Source: Tipula vernalis (lineage: Eukaryota > Arthropoda > Insecta > Diptera > Tipulidae). From it: DNA of 64,000 nt. Positions 33,300 to 43,726 of the stretch are shown piece after piece. Location of the stretch: NCBI GenBank assembly GCA_958295665.1, contig OY282560.1:269305315-269369314 (forward strand), written 5' to 3'. The notes under the pieces were generated by a model. It saw nothing but the letters and a program-made list of their open reading frames with translations, was not told where the DNA came from and did not search any database. A program made the position numbers and the translations under genes. Position 1 is the first letter of the stretch. Each line of letters opens with the position of its first letter.

Positions 33300-35770
33300 C
33301 AGAAATATTTCCTACATCTAGAGCTAGTTTGATGAATTAATTAGCAAGAAAAAAGCGGGGCACGATTCCGAAGACTTCGTATCAAATAATGCCGTTTGGC
33401 GTATTCAAGAAAAGGATTTCGTTATAGATGGGACCATGCAAATGCAACACAACAGTATTTCTGTCGAAGGTTAGTTTGATTATCATAAATTACATTATTA
33501 TTGTAAATGAAAATAATTATCTTATCTCAACTAAATACTGTCGACTACGACGCCGAAGAACCTGGATCAAACACTACCGGACACGATGCCGAAGATACCG
33601 AAGCCTTTATTATTGGACACGATGCCGAAGAAACCGAACCAATTATTACCGGGCACGTTGTCGAAGAAATCAAAGCAATTATTACCGAACGCGATGCCGA
33701 AGAAACCGAAGCAATTATTAGCAGGCATGATACCGAAGAAACCATTGCAATTATTACCGGACACGATGCCAAAAACCGAACCAAATGAAACCAGCCACAA
33801 TTCCGACGAAACCAAACCAAATCTTGTCGGCGATTTTAATAAAACTAAACCAAATATTGCCGAACGCGATGCCGAAATCGAATCAAACATCACCGCTTGG
33901 CGAGATTGGACAATACTACAGCGGCAATTTTGAAGGTTAGTATAATTTAAAAAACAAATTATTTGTAAACTAAGGACAACGTGATGTTTAACTTGTGAAC
34001 ATAGTCCACACTGTAGCACTTCTGAACGAGGTTACTTTAGTTATCATAATCAACAAAAAATGTAATTATAAATTAAAACAATTATCTTCTCTTTAAGATG
34101 CTATAATACAATTAACGTACAATAAAAATGGAAACACTGACCCTACCTCAGATAGTGATAAGCAAAGCAGTGTGAGTTCTCACGATTCCGATGACTCAGA
34201 TGTCGATCCCAATTATGAAAAGTCTTCTTCTAGTGAGTTTATTCTTCAGAAACTTCATCCGATGAAGAGCTCGGCAATATTCTAGCAGAACCAAACGAGG
34301 TAGCAAAAAGGAAAGTGGAATTCGCTTCTGAACTCGAAAAAAAAGTCGAAAGAGAAAGAAAAACATGCAGAATTGGCAAAATAATAAATCGAAGCTGCTA
34401 AGAAACAGCGGCCAAAAATATCAATATACAAAGATAATAAAAAAGGACAACGGAACGTTGGAAAAAATAAAAGCAATAAGTGATGTCCGGAAATTGATGC
34501 CGCCTTGTGGTGAAAAATGTACACTAAAATGTTCACAAAAAATATCACAGGAAGAAAGACAAACCATTTTTGACGAATATTGAAAAATATCCGACCTACA
34601 AAGACAACGCGATTTTATAGCCGCAAATATGACAACTGGACTGTAGCGCCAAAATATCGTTATAGAATGGAAAATAGCCAGCGTGGTTATAATAGTGCAA
34701 GGCAAGAGTCTGTAAATAATTCTTTACAGCTACGTTAGGCATCAGTGGTAAAGTAATTCGGACCGTCCAAGACAAACTAAATTCTAGTGAAACAGGAATA
34801 ATTTCCACAGACTCTCAAGGAAAACATAAAAACCATTTAAGCGTTCCTGATGAAGCGAAAGACACCATTCGAAATCATATTAATTCAATTCCGAGAATCG
34901 ACAGTCATTATTGTCGCGCCCGTAGTGCGAAATAATATATTGATCTATCTATCGATATTATTAGTGATCTATACAGAGATTATAAGAATATGGGTCAAAA
35001 GAAACATTTGGTGTATGCCAATTACCAGATGTATTACGCTATATTAAACCAAGAATTGTGAACTTTGCTCGCAATTCATAAATTCAAATGAGACCAAAAA
35101 AGCCAAAATTCAAGAAAAATATGAGACCCATTTAAGAGAAAAAGTCTTGTCCCGTAACGAAAAAGAAAACGACAAATAATCTAGTAGCTTGAAAACAAAT
35201 GATGTGAGCTGTTATATTTGGCACGAAGGACAAGTCAATAGAGGATCAAATGAAATAGCTACACATGCGTATGGCGATACCTCGAGCAAATCTACAAATC
35301 TGTTAATGAAACGGACACTGATAAAAAATCCGCTAATGTAATTTTTTATTCGGATAACTGTACCGGGCAGAATAAAAACTTAAATATTATTAGCATGTAT
35401 ATGCATGCTATTTCAAAATTTGATACGATTGCATCCATTACACATAAATATTTTATAACTGGCCATAGCCAAAATGAGGGAGACTGTGCCCATTCAGTAA
35501 TTGAACGATAGGTCAAAAAAGCAAGAAAGTTGGTTTATGTTCCCGATCAGTATGTAAGTATTATAAGGTCAGCTAAAAAACTCGTCAGCCAAATAGGGTT
35601 CATGAGCTATGCTACGAAGATTTTTCGATTTTAAGCATGAGCTTTGCTACGAAGATTTTTTCGATTTTACTCGTAAGAATCTCAACCAGTGTAATAAAAA
35701 AAATACTGATGGAGAAAGTTTTAAGATTAGTGAAGTTAAAATTATAAAATTAGAAACTACTTTATAAAAA
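33300..35770 (+). pseudogene. Transposon-encoded protein with SDNCTGQNKN and GHSQNEGDCAHS motifs
   Basis: Pieces in order: an acidic exon HDSEDFVSNNAVWRIQEKDF near 33360-33420; the 36-bp repeat region; and SVSSHDSDDSDVDPNYEKSS near 34170-34230. KLMPPCGEKCTLKCSQKISQ follows with its tail (EERQTIFDEYW) at 34490-34580, a cysteine-rich block. Then HINSIPRIDSHYCRARSAK (34878-34935), VIFYSDNCTGQNKN (35337-35378) and GHSQNEGDCAHSVIER (35461-35508). The last motifs look like a DDE-type catalytic core: an aspartate in YSDN and later acidic residues. I know such proteins as multicopy transposon genes in insects and cnidarians, but the superfamily name is uncertain. Stops and frameshifts make it dead. 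Confidence 0.7.
33577..33790. repeat. 36-bp coding minisatellite, about six units
   Basis: Tandem units of the type CACGATGCCGAAGAAACCGA plus 16 more bases, each exactly 36 bp, so the frame is kept. The plus strand reads repeats of HDAEETEAIITG. The other plus frames and the reverse strand also stay open across the array. Confidence 0.9.
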
Positions 35771-36229
35771 TTCGTTAAGTGAACAAAACTTTCAAACTGT
35801 GTCACTGTTTATTAGTACCCCTCGACGAAAATTATGCAACTAAAAATGGCCTACACAAGTAAAACAGGAATTACTGAAGCAAAAAAAGGGTTATTGCAAT
35901 TAATTGAGAAATCGTTAATTCCCAGGTACTATTCTCGTTATGAAAATTTATAAATCATTTTTTAAATAATAAATTTTTACCATAAGTGTTTTAAGTCAAA
36001 AGGGTTGAGAATAATATTCAAAATACAGGGTTAAAAGTAAACTTATAAATAAAAGGACCTCAAATAAAATTAAATAAATCAACATTTATTATATAGGGTC
36101 AACTGCTTCTCGTTCGGATATATTTAGGATTTGATAATTAAATTTCAATTTAATTAAAATTTTTAAATTGCGTTTTCTCAAAATTTATATTTATTGAGTT
36201 AAGTCGGTATTCCTCCAAGGTAGCGATAT

Positions 36230-37445
36230 ATCTACTAAAGTATATTTGTACATATTATCTCAATTGCAACGTTTAAGAGCTCGTCAGCAATCAGGAAGTC
36301 TATCATTATTGTGTCACCCTTTCGAAGGTTTGTTAACAAATCATTGAAGTTAAAAATGGCTTTATCCGAAGTCGCTGTGCTTACAAAATTATGGGCGCCA
36401 CACCATTCAATATTTTTACTGTATGACAACCTTTATAATGGGAGAATAAACAGGTTCTACAGGTCAAGCATTTAAATGTTGCTGTTTTTATTTCCGTGCA
36501 ATCAAGGACGGTCATGGTATTAGGAAACTCTTAAAAACATCTTGGTAAATGTTTTTGATTTTGCTCTCGGGTCTGCCAAAATAGGGGGGTCTCGCATCGA
36601 ACGGGTCTGCATTCAATGTTTGAATGGTTTCAATAAAATATTTCTTCGCCGTTTTTCCTTTGATTTAAAACAATATTGCTATTTTGGTATTATTCAAATT
36701 CGTTTTCATACGAAACATTGTTAGTAATATTCTATTGTTACTACTCATTAGGCAATTGTCTGTATGTACAAACTCTGTGGCTTTTACAATTTTCTCTAGA
36801 AGGGCAATTGTTGGTATACCTGTCATAGAGTTTAATTTGAAGGCGAAAATGTAGTGGCTCCCCTATTACTTGAATGCCAATAGATCTGGATGCAGGTTTA
36901 TTTTGATGGCAAAATCAGTCACAATCATCATCCTCATCAAGATGATTTTTATCAGTTTCTTCACTGGAGGTTTGTGTAGTAAATTTTTGCTAATTTAATG
37001 TACCACGATCGAAATCACTTATAAGTTAAACATTAAAAAACAAATATGTCATATTTATTTAACCATAAAAAAGCCAATTTGTTGTAAATCTTACCATTCA
37101 GGTGAATTTTTATCCACAGCTTCCCATTTCTTATTGCTATTTATAGTCGCTCTGGTTTTTGTGTGACTTTGAATGCTGGAAATTGGTAGATTTAAATAAG
37201 GAAATGCAGTATTCGATATTTTTGTTTTGTTCATTTTTAGAAAGTCTGTGCATTGGCGCCATAAACTGAGAATCTTTAAAATGTTTAATGCAAATTAAAA
37301 ATTGTTTTCGAAAATCCTTGCCCATTTTCAGAGCAATTTTCCACTTCAATTTTTCATGCTTAGACTCGACGACCCGTTTTAGGATTATATGCATGGCTAT
37401 TCCAACTTCATTGTCGTACGTGTTACACTGCAGAACACTACACAC
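36230..37445 (-). pseudogene. THAP-domain transposase with DDE_Tnp_4 core (ISL2EU-like)
   Basis: At 37445-37137 (minus) a THAP zinc finger is seen: CSVLQC at the start, KLKWKIAL in the middle and CIKHF closing the C2CH set. After a gap come FAFKLNSMTGIPTIALLEKI (about 36830), an HTH-like block (HTDNCLMSSNNRILLTMFRM) and a DDE core: MTVLDCTEIKTATFK (about 36505), then FVSTATSDKAIF and GDTIMIDFLIADELL (36250-36380). THAP plus this DDE type is the ISL2EU arrangement. Frameshifts are present and the C-terminal end is missing where the ATAT-flanked element begins. Confidence 0.8.
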
Positions 37446-37449
37446 ATGA

Positions 37450-37945
37450 CGACCGATATTGGTTCTTCTGAATTAAATTGGATCCATTTGGGTTTTAAAA
37501 CTCCTAAATTTAAGTAAACACTTTAAAATTTGACTAATTTCATATAATAAATAATTATTAGGACACTTTAGTTTCACTTTCGAACAAATTTATTTATTAA
37601 ATGACTCAGCAGTCAAACTTGATAGAAGTCTGCAGGCTCAAAATATTTCCGATAGAGGATAGGCTGATTCTCGTCAATTGACGTTGCGTGATCATACACA
37701 TACATCAATAGAAACAAATTTAAGCACAAAACAAAAGAGAAATATCCGCATACCGTCATACCATGCATATCGAACCAAAACAAAAACCCACGCACACTCT
37801 CACTTGACCTATCATACATCAAACAAAAATTAATGATTGGTACACGTGATAATTAACCATAAATATTCCCCTCACACCACGCACAATACTCTGAAGAGTA
37901 AAGAAAATACACAACCAATAATTTTCGTACGAGAATAAAAAATTA
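37450..37945. other. No gene recognised
   Basis: About 500 bp between the THAP transposase and the Tc1 relic; probably untranslated ends of both, but no inverted-repeat terminus was identified. Confidence 0.4.
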
Positions 37946-38700
37946 TTGACGTGCACAACAACATTATATAAAGAGGGTAATCCAAATATTTTCATCAACA
38001 ACATAAGAAGTTGCGTGCAATGCTGGTACGCAGCCATATATCATCCAGAACTCCCAAAAACCAAATCGCTAGAAATAGTTGCTGTTTGTGGTCGCAACCG
38101 AAAGCTGAACAAACGTCAAATACATCTAATAGAGGAGAAAATAAAGCAGAACCGAAAGCTTAGTACTCGAACGATCGCTGCCAAAGTTTATCAACGCGAA
38201 AAAAAAACGATAAAACCTCAGACAATACGCAATATTTTGCATAAACAAGAGTATCGTTGCTGTGCGATACGCAAGAAATGTATTTGGCGACAAAAAAATA
38301 TTAAAAGCGCTTGGAATATGCATTGGGATATGTGAGTGAGCCCGAAGTGTTCTGGGAAAATGTTATTCTCACGGACGAAAGTAAATTTAACGTTTTTGTT
38401 CAGATGGGAAAATTATGGTGTCGCGAAAACCCAACACTGAACTTAATTAAAACATGGTGGCGGAAGTATAATGGTTTGGCGAACTTTCAGCTGAAGGGGT
38501 GTAGGAAATTTTACCTTAAAACCGGCTTAATTATTTGGATATTTTCAAGGATAATTTGTTAATAAGTGCTGAAAAACTGGGACATGGGCAAGATTTTCGC
38601 TCCGTACAAGACAATGACCCGTAGCATTTCTCAAAGCTGATCAAGGAATGGTTATTGTACAATGTAAAGTGAACACTTCCTCATCCTCGCCAGCCAGAGA
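37946..38700 (+). pseudogene. Tc1-like transposase relic
   Basis: The DNA-binding half ends with LSTRTIAAKVYQREKKTIKP and QTIRNILHKQEYRC. The catalytic part has FWENVILTDESKFNVF (about 38350-38398) and near 38608-38625 QDNDP, the second aspartate region, followed by LIKEWLLYNV and LPHP. Homology ends at about 38700, where the BEL/Pao LTR begins. The third catalytic residue is missing. At least two frameshifts are present. Confidence 0.85.
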
Positions 38701-38702
38701 AA

Positions 38703-38844
38703 TGTATTCGTGATAAATATAATAAACGTATATACTCGTATAATAAACTATTTGTGTGGCTTTTTAATTATGTGTGTTGTATACGTCTCGAACATCTTTA
38801 GTGTTTGTGTTTTTGACTTATGAGTGTTGTATACATCTCGAACA
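38703..38844 (-). repeat. 3' LTR of the BEL/Pao element
   Basis: Matches 43511-43610 at both ends (TGTATTCGTG and ATCTCGAACA) but is about 42 bp longer, because a TGTTGTATAC-TCTCGAACA block is present twice. The LTR is unusually short for BEL/Pao. Confidence 0.7.
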
Positions 38845-41800
38845 TCGCAGGTACCTTGAAACTCGCTAGATTTCAATCAACTGGTAGTCGACATTTCTTC
38901 GATATTGCACGGCGAATCACGCCTTTATTGGTCTGGATTTCAGCTACCCGAACTCGCCCGTCAGTTCCAGGAAACACTTGGATTACTCTGCCCATTCTCC
39001 ATTGACTTACGAGTGGATTTTCTTCACAGACGAGCACTATATCGTTGACTTTTAGATTTTCCTTTATTTGATTTTACTTTGTTCGTGTTTGCATCAATGT
39101 CAGGCATTCGTGGTGCCAACGTTTCCAGAATAACTGTGTCATCTTTTGTATCGCATTCCAATGATCTACGTCGCGCTGTGGGATGGTCGTTATCGGGTGG
39201 CCAATCAGAAAGTGTGCTAGTGTTAGAGGGTCTAATTCTTCTTCTGATAAGATACATAATGGCCTCGAATTTAACAGTCCTTTAATTTGCACCAATAATG
39301 TCTAAAGCTCTGCTTGTGTAACTACTTGAATTCCGATCACCCTCTCCATACATATGTGTTTTGGCTGATTCCACGCCTGCCTCCCAGATACCTCCGAAAT
39401 TGGGTGCGTGTGGTGGTATGAAGTGCGTGGATACCTGATAGTTGTTTAAAATGGATTGAGAGATTAGTTTCCTTTAATTTTCTGCATGCGCCTCGAAAAT
39501 TACTCCCATTTTCTGAAAATATATCGGTGTTGACCCCTCTTCTGGCAAAAAAACGATACGGTGCTCCGAGAAATGATTGAGTCGTTAAGTCACTTACGAT
39601 TTCTAAGTGTATGGCTTTGGTGCTTAAACAAACAATGCAGCATATGTAGGTTTTTTGGACTTGTTGGCTGCGTCCCCGTCGCAGGTATGTATTTATTGGA
39701 CCTGCAAAATCTAACCCTATTTTCAGGAAAGGTCGGATTAACTGTACCCTCTCCTTAGATAAGATACCCATTATTTGGCCTTCGGTTTTAGGTCTTTGCT
39801 TAATACAATAAACACATTTTCGGATTATTGACTTGATTTTATCTCTTGCTCTAATAATCCAAAATCTTCCGATTTAGATGACAAAATTATTGGATGGAGC
39901 ATATCATATGGTGCGATAGCCTTCTCAATTCGACCACTTACTCGTAATAGTCCTATCTTGTCTAGGAATGGATGTAATGACTTGATTGCGCTTCTTGATG
40001 AGACAATTCCGCCCTTTTGTAAATCATTGATATCATCTTAAAAAAATTGTGCCTATGACTGCAGCAATATCTCAATTTCTGCAGCCTTCCATTCAGAGAC
40101 GATTGTGTTGGTTGACCTTCGGCATTTGGAAATAAACTTTCTTTTATTTATTAGAATATTAATTACCTTATCGTAACTGGAATAAGTTTCTAACAGCACT
40201 TCTTTCAATGGCTTTGATGTATTAGTAGGATTAGCAAATTTATTGACTGGTTCGATTTTTCGAAATGTTGGCCAACGCTCCTCGTCTGATTTGAGGGATT
40301 CTGATCCGTTCCATCAAAGGTTATGGGTTTTAAGTTCTATTGGACTTAAACCCCTAGTAGCACAATCTGCGGGATTTAGTTTTGAGGTAATATGGCGCCA
40401 TTTGCCTCTTTGAAGTACTTCTAGTATTTCACTAGTGCGATTTGCCACGTAGGTTTTCCATCTACGTAGTGGTTTGGCAAGCCAGTCCAGTACAACGGTG
40501 AAATCTGTCCATCCGAACAACTGGTGGTCGGGAATAACTAACAAATGTTGAACTCGTTTCATTAGTCGGACTAATAGTAAGGCACCATTCAATTCGAGGC
40601 GAGGTAGCGATATATTTTTTATCGGCGCTACTTTGGTCCTTGCCGCTATCAATTTAGTAATAAAGCTGCTGTTGTATTTCTTTCGAATTTAAATTGTAGC
40701 CGCAAATGCACTTTCGCTAGAGTCAAATTCTTTCATATGTCCTAGTCTTACATATGTACTCATCCATAAATTCAATATACCGCTGATGAAGATCTATATT
40801 ATTCTTAAACTTCCTCTCCATTGGGTGCAAGCGTTTGATAGCGATACCTATTAATTCCTTCAATGGATTTTTTTTAGGTTTAAACGGTAATCTCACCATA
40901 TAGTGATTATCTTGTAACTTAGTGGTTGTGGTGTTAAAGAGGTCCTCACAAATCTGGTGTTCCGGTAATAACGGTGTGATACTGAATACTTCCTTAGATT
41001 CCCAAAATTCTTTAAGACTATTGTCTAAGCTGCTATTGTCGATAATAATGGCATTGCAGTCACTGGATTCTTGTCTAGGTTGGTTATTGCCCGTCAATAT
41101 CCATCCAAGATGTGTGCTATGGGCATAAATTGTACTGTTCATTTAGTTGCTCTGGTTTAAGGATTACGAAAAATTTGTCAGCGCCAATGAGTAGATCGAT
41201 TTTGGAAGCTGATTTCGGACTTGCATCGGCTAACGTCAAGGTTGAAAAACATTTGCAATGCGACCAATCAGTTTCTTGTATTGGACTGACGGTAGTTATA
41301 AATGGTACCACATAAGCGGAAACTATGGATATATAATCGGGTGGTATATGTGGTGATATGACCAGGTCCACTATTCCCTAGTGGTAGCCACCTTTTGGTT
41401 TGAAAGCCCCTGGAAACAAATTTGTCCATTTTTACGTTCTAATCCTAATATTTGGGTAAATGCTTCCGTGATTAAAGAAGTTTGGGAACCTGAGTCAAGT
41501 AACACTCAACATAACTGATGCTGACAACTTTTATCTCTTATCTTCACGGTTGCGGTTGGTAAAACTGCTGAACTTAACCTATGACTGAAATGCATACACG
41601 ACGATTGTGGCATCTGAGAATTCTCTGTTGCAGTTGAATCAATTTGATAGTTGTTGTATTGTAATGATTGATTACTGCCTGACTCATTTCCGGTGGATTG
41701 GTTAGAATTTGTACCTAGACGCAACAATGTATAGTTAGTTCTTTCTGTAAACAGTGTGAGCTTGGCTGAAGCAGTTGAAACAACGGTTTTCGGCTTTTAT

Positions 41801-43510
41801 CCAATCTCTTCGTATCTCAACAGGCCAATTCTTAAATTTCGAACATTGAAATATTGGATGGTACTCATTTTTATAAACAGTACACGATACGACTGAATTG
41901 GTAAACGTTTTTAGTGGTTTTACTTATGTAACTGTTCTCTTGGGATAGCTTTTCACGGCATCCAAGGCGTCGGCTCTTCTCATCAAAAAATCGATTAAGG
42001 ATTGGCAGGTTGGGAATTCCACATCGGATGTCTCATTGGCTCATTTATCTCTGGTTTGCTCGTCTAATTTTTGAATTATTAAATAATTTAACCAGGGGTC
42101 TCGTGTTTCAGCTTCAGGTTCAATATCTTTTAATCCCCTGATTACTTCGTCTGCAGTATCCATTATATTGCGAAGATGTTGTGAGGTAAGATTATTAATT
42201 GCCGGCAAGTCTACTAAATTTTTTATAAACGATTGTACAGTATACAGTTTTTAATTTATTCAACGCCTCAATATAATTTGCATCAGAAATTGGCAGATGT
42301 TTTAGGAGATTGGCAGCTTCGCTTCTCGGATTCGGGTTTTCGTGGATGGTGGACGAGAATAAATCAGAAAATGATTCCCATTCCGTGTAACTACCGTAAA
42401 ATGAGGCAATATTTATTTTTGGTAGTTTAACTTCCAGATTAACACTACGGCTCTGATCGACTTGTGCATCATTTAGCTATACCGATACATTCTCAGCAGC
42501 TATATTAGCCTTTCGAATCAATTTGTTCAATTCTGCAACTGCGGCATAATATTTGTCTTCGAATTCATCTTGCTGGCTTCCGTCATCTGGATTCGCTTTG
42601 GTGATACTTTGTTCAATTCCTGCCTGGAAGGCGTAAAACAATTAAATTTGTTTTGGAATTCACTCACAATCCGGAAAATGTTTACTTATATTTTAATGGA
42701 TCACTCACAATATTTGCATACACGGTAGTTATAACAAAATGCAACTTACTGTTTGTTCACTGCTGATGGTCTGATATTCTTTGTTCCGTTATGTGCTACC
42801 GCCTCATTAATAACTTATAAATATCGTAGATACGTTGATACGTTTCGCTTTCCTATCCGGCTCGAAGGACCATGTCCCGATCAAGCACAACTTTGAGTGG
42901 ACTCTTTCACTGATTTATTAATGGTTTATTAAAGAAAACGAAACTCGGATGATTTATTACAATTGGTTTGCAATAAAAATTGTGTATTTATAAATTATTT
43001 TAGGTTACAAATTTTGGCTTGTTTATGCTGTGAGTCATCAATTAATAATGCAAGTCATTATTGACAGCAACCAAAATGTACAAAATTACTTCTTAGTAAA
43101 GGTGGTTTAAAATGGCAATCTGTGTCATCTTGCATTACTGATATTATTTGGTATAATTTAGTACAACGATCAGTTTTTACTCTAGTATATCTAATTTTAA
43201 TGATTACAATTGACAGATGTCAAAAATATAATGTCAATAATAACAAACATCAAAATTACATAATTTTCGGTAAGTAAATTAACTAAGATAAATTGATTAT
43301 GTGAATAATAATAATTAATTAATAATTCAATTGCTTTCTTTTAGATAACCAGAACACAGGCAATCATACACAATGATGAATGGGATTATAGAAAGGACTA
43401 GATAATTTATTAATTCGTGTTACTGGTAAAATAGACGTATATGTATAAACATTATTTCCATTTTAGATTCCAGTTTTTCCGGAAAATATTTCATGTGTGT
43501 ATTAGTTGCC

Positions 43511-43610
43511 TGTATTCGTGATAAATATAATAAACGTATATGCAATAAACTATTTGTAAAAAGCCACACAAATGTGTGTTGTATTATGTGTGTTGTATAC
43601 ATCTCGAACA
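43511..43610 (-). repeat. 5' LTR of the BEL/Pao element
   Basis: A 100-bp counterpart of 38703-38844. On the element strand it starts TGTTCGAGAT and ends CGAATACA. No convincing tRNA primer site follows. Confidence 0.65.
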
Positions 43611-43726
43611 ATAAGAATTCCTTACAGTTTTTCAGAAAAACTTGCGGCACCAATCGGGAACGTTGATTAAGTAGATTGTGTTGTATTGTGACTAACAGCT
43701 AACAAAAAAAAATCTAACAAAATTTA

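Larger units (their letters stand above)
32786..36225 (+). mobile_element. DNA transposon of uncertain superfamily, complete ends, 4-bp target duplication
   Basis: A 3,440-bp element bounded by inverted repeats: CGCTACCTCGGAAGAATATC on the left against CGCTACCTTGGAGGAATACC on the reversed right end, about 22 of 27 bases alike. ATAT at 32782-32785 and 36226-36229 is a perfect 4-bp duplication. It carries one decayed multi-exon gene on the plus strand. A 4-bp duplication with a large transposase is compatible with Sola-type elements, but I do not recognise the ends well enough to assign it. Confidence 0.82.
38703..43610 (-). mobile_element. BEL/Pao LTR retrotransposon, internally deleted
   Basis: LTR-like ends TGTATTCG...CTCGAACA flank a minus-strand internal region. 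On the element strand the order is gag (LPKINIASFYGSYTEWESF, about 42400), protease (LLDSGSQTSLIT, about 41500) and RT start (HLGWILTG, KEFWESKE; 41000-41120). RNase H follows (IAARTKVAPIKNISLPRLEL, 40600-40650), then integrase (GLDFAGPI, FSENGSNFRGA; 39480-39740) and a C-terminal domain (LTLAHFLIGHP; about 39210). Gene order and motifs are BEL/Pao. Numerous stops and a missing RT core show it is inactive. I could not find a matching target duplication. Confidence 0.88.

Noticed and set aside
38695..43620. Target duplication of the BEL/Pao element
   Set aside because: Flanking bases AGAAA and ATAAG do not match; either an end is wrong, the flanks have changed or the LTRs recombined.
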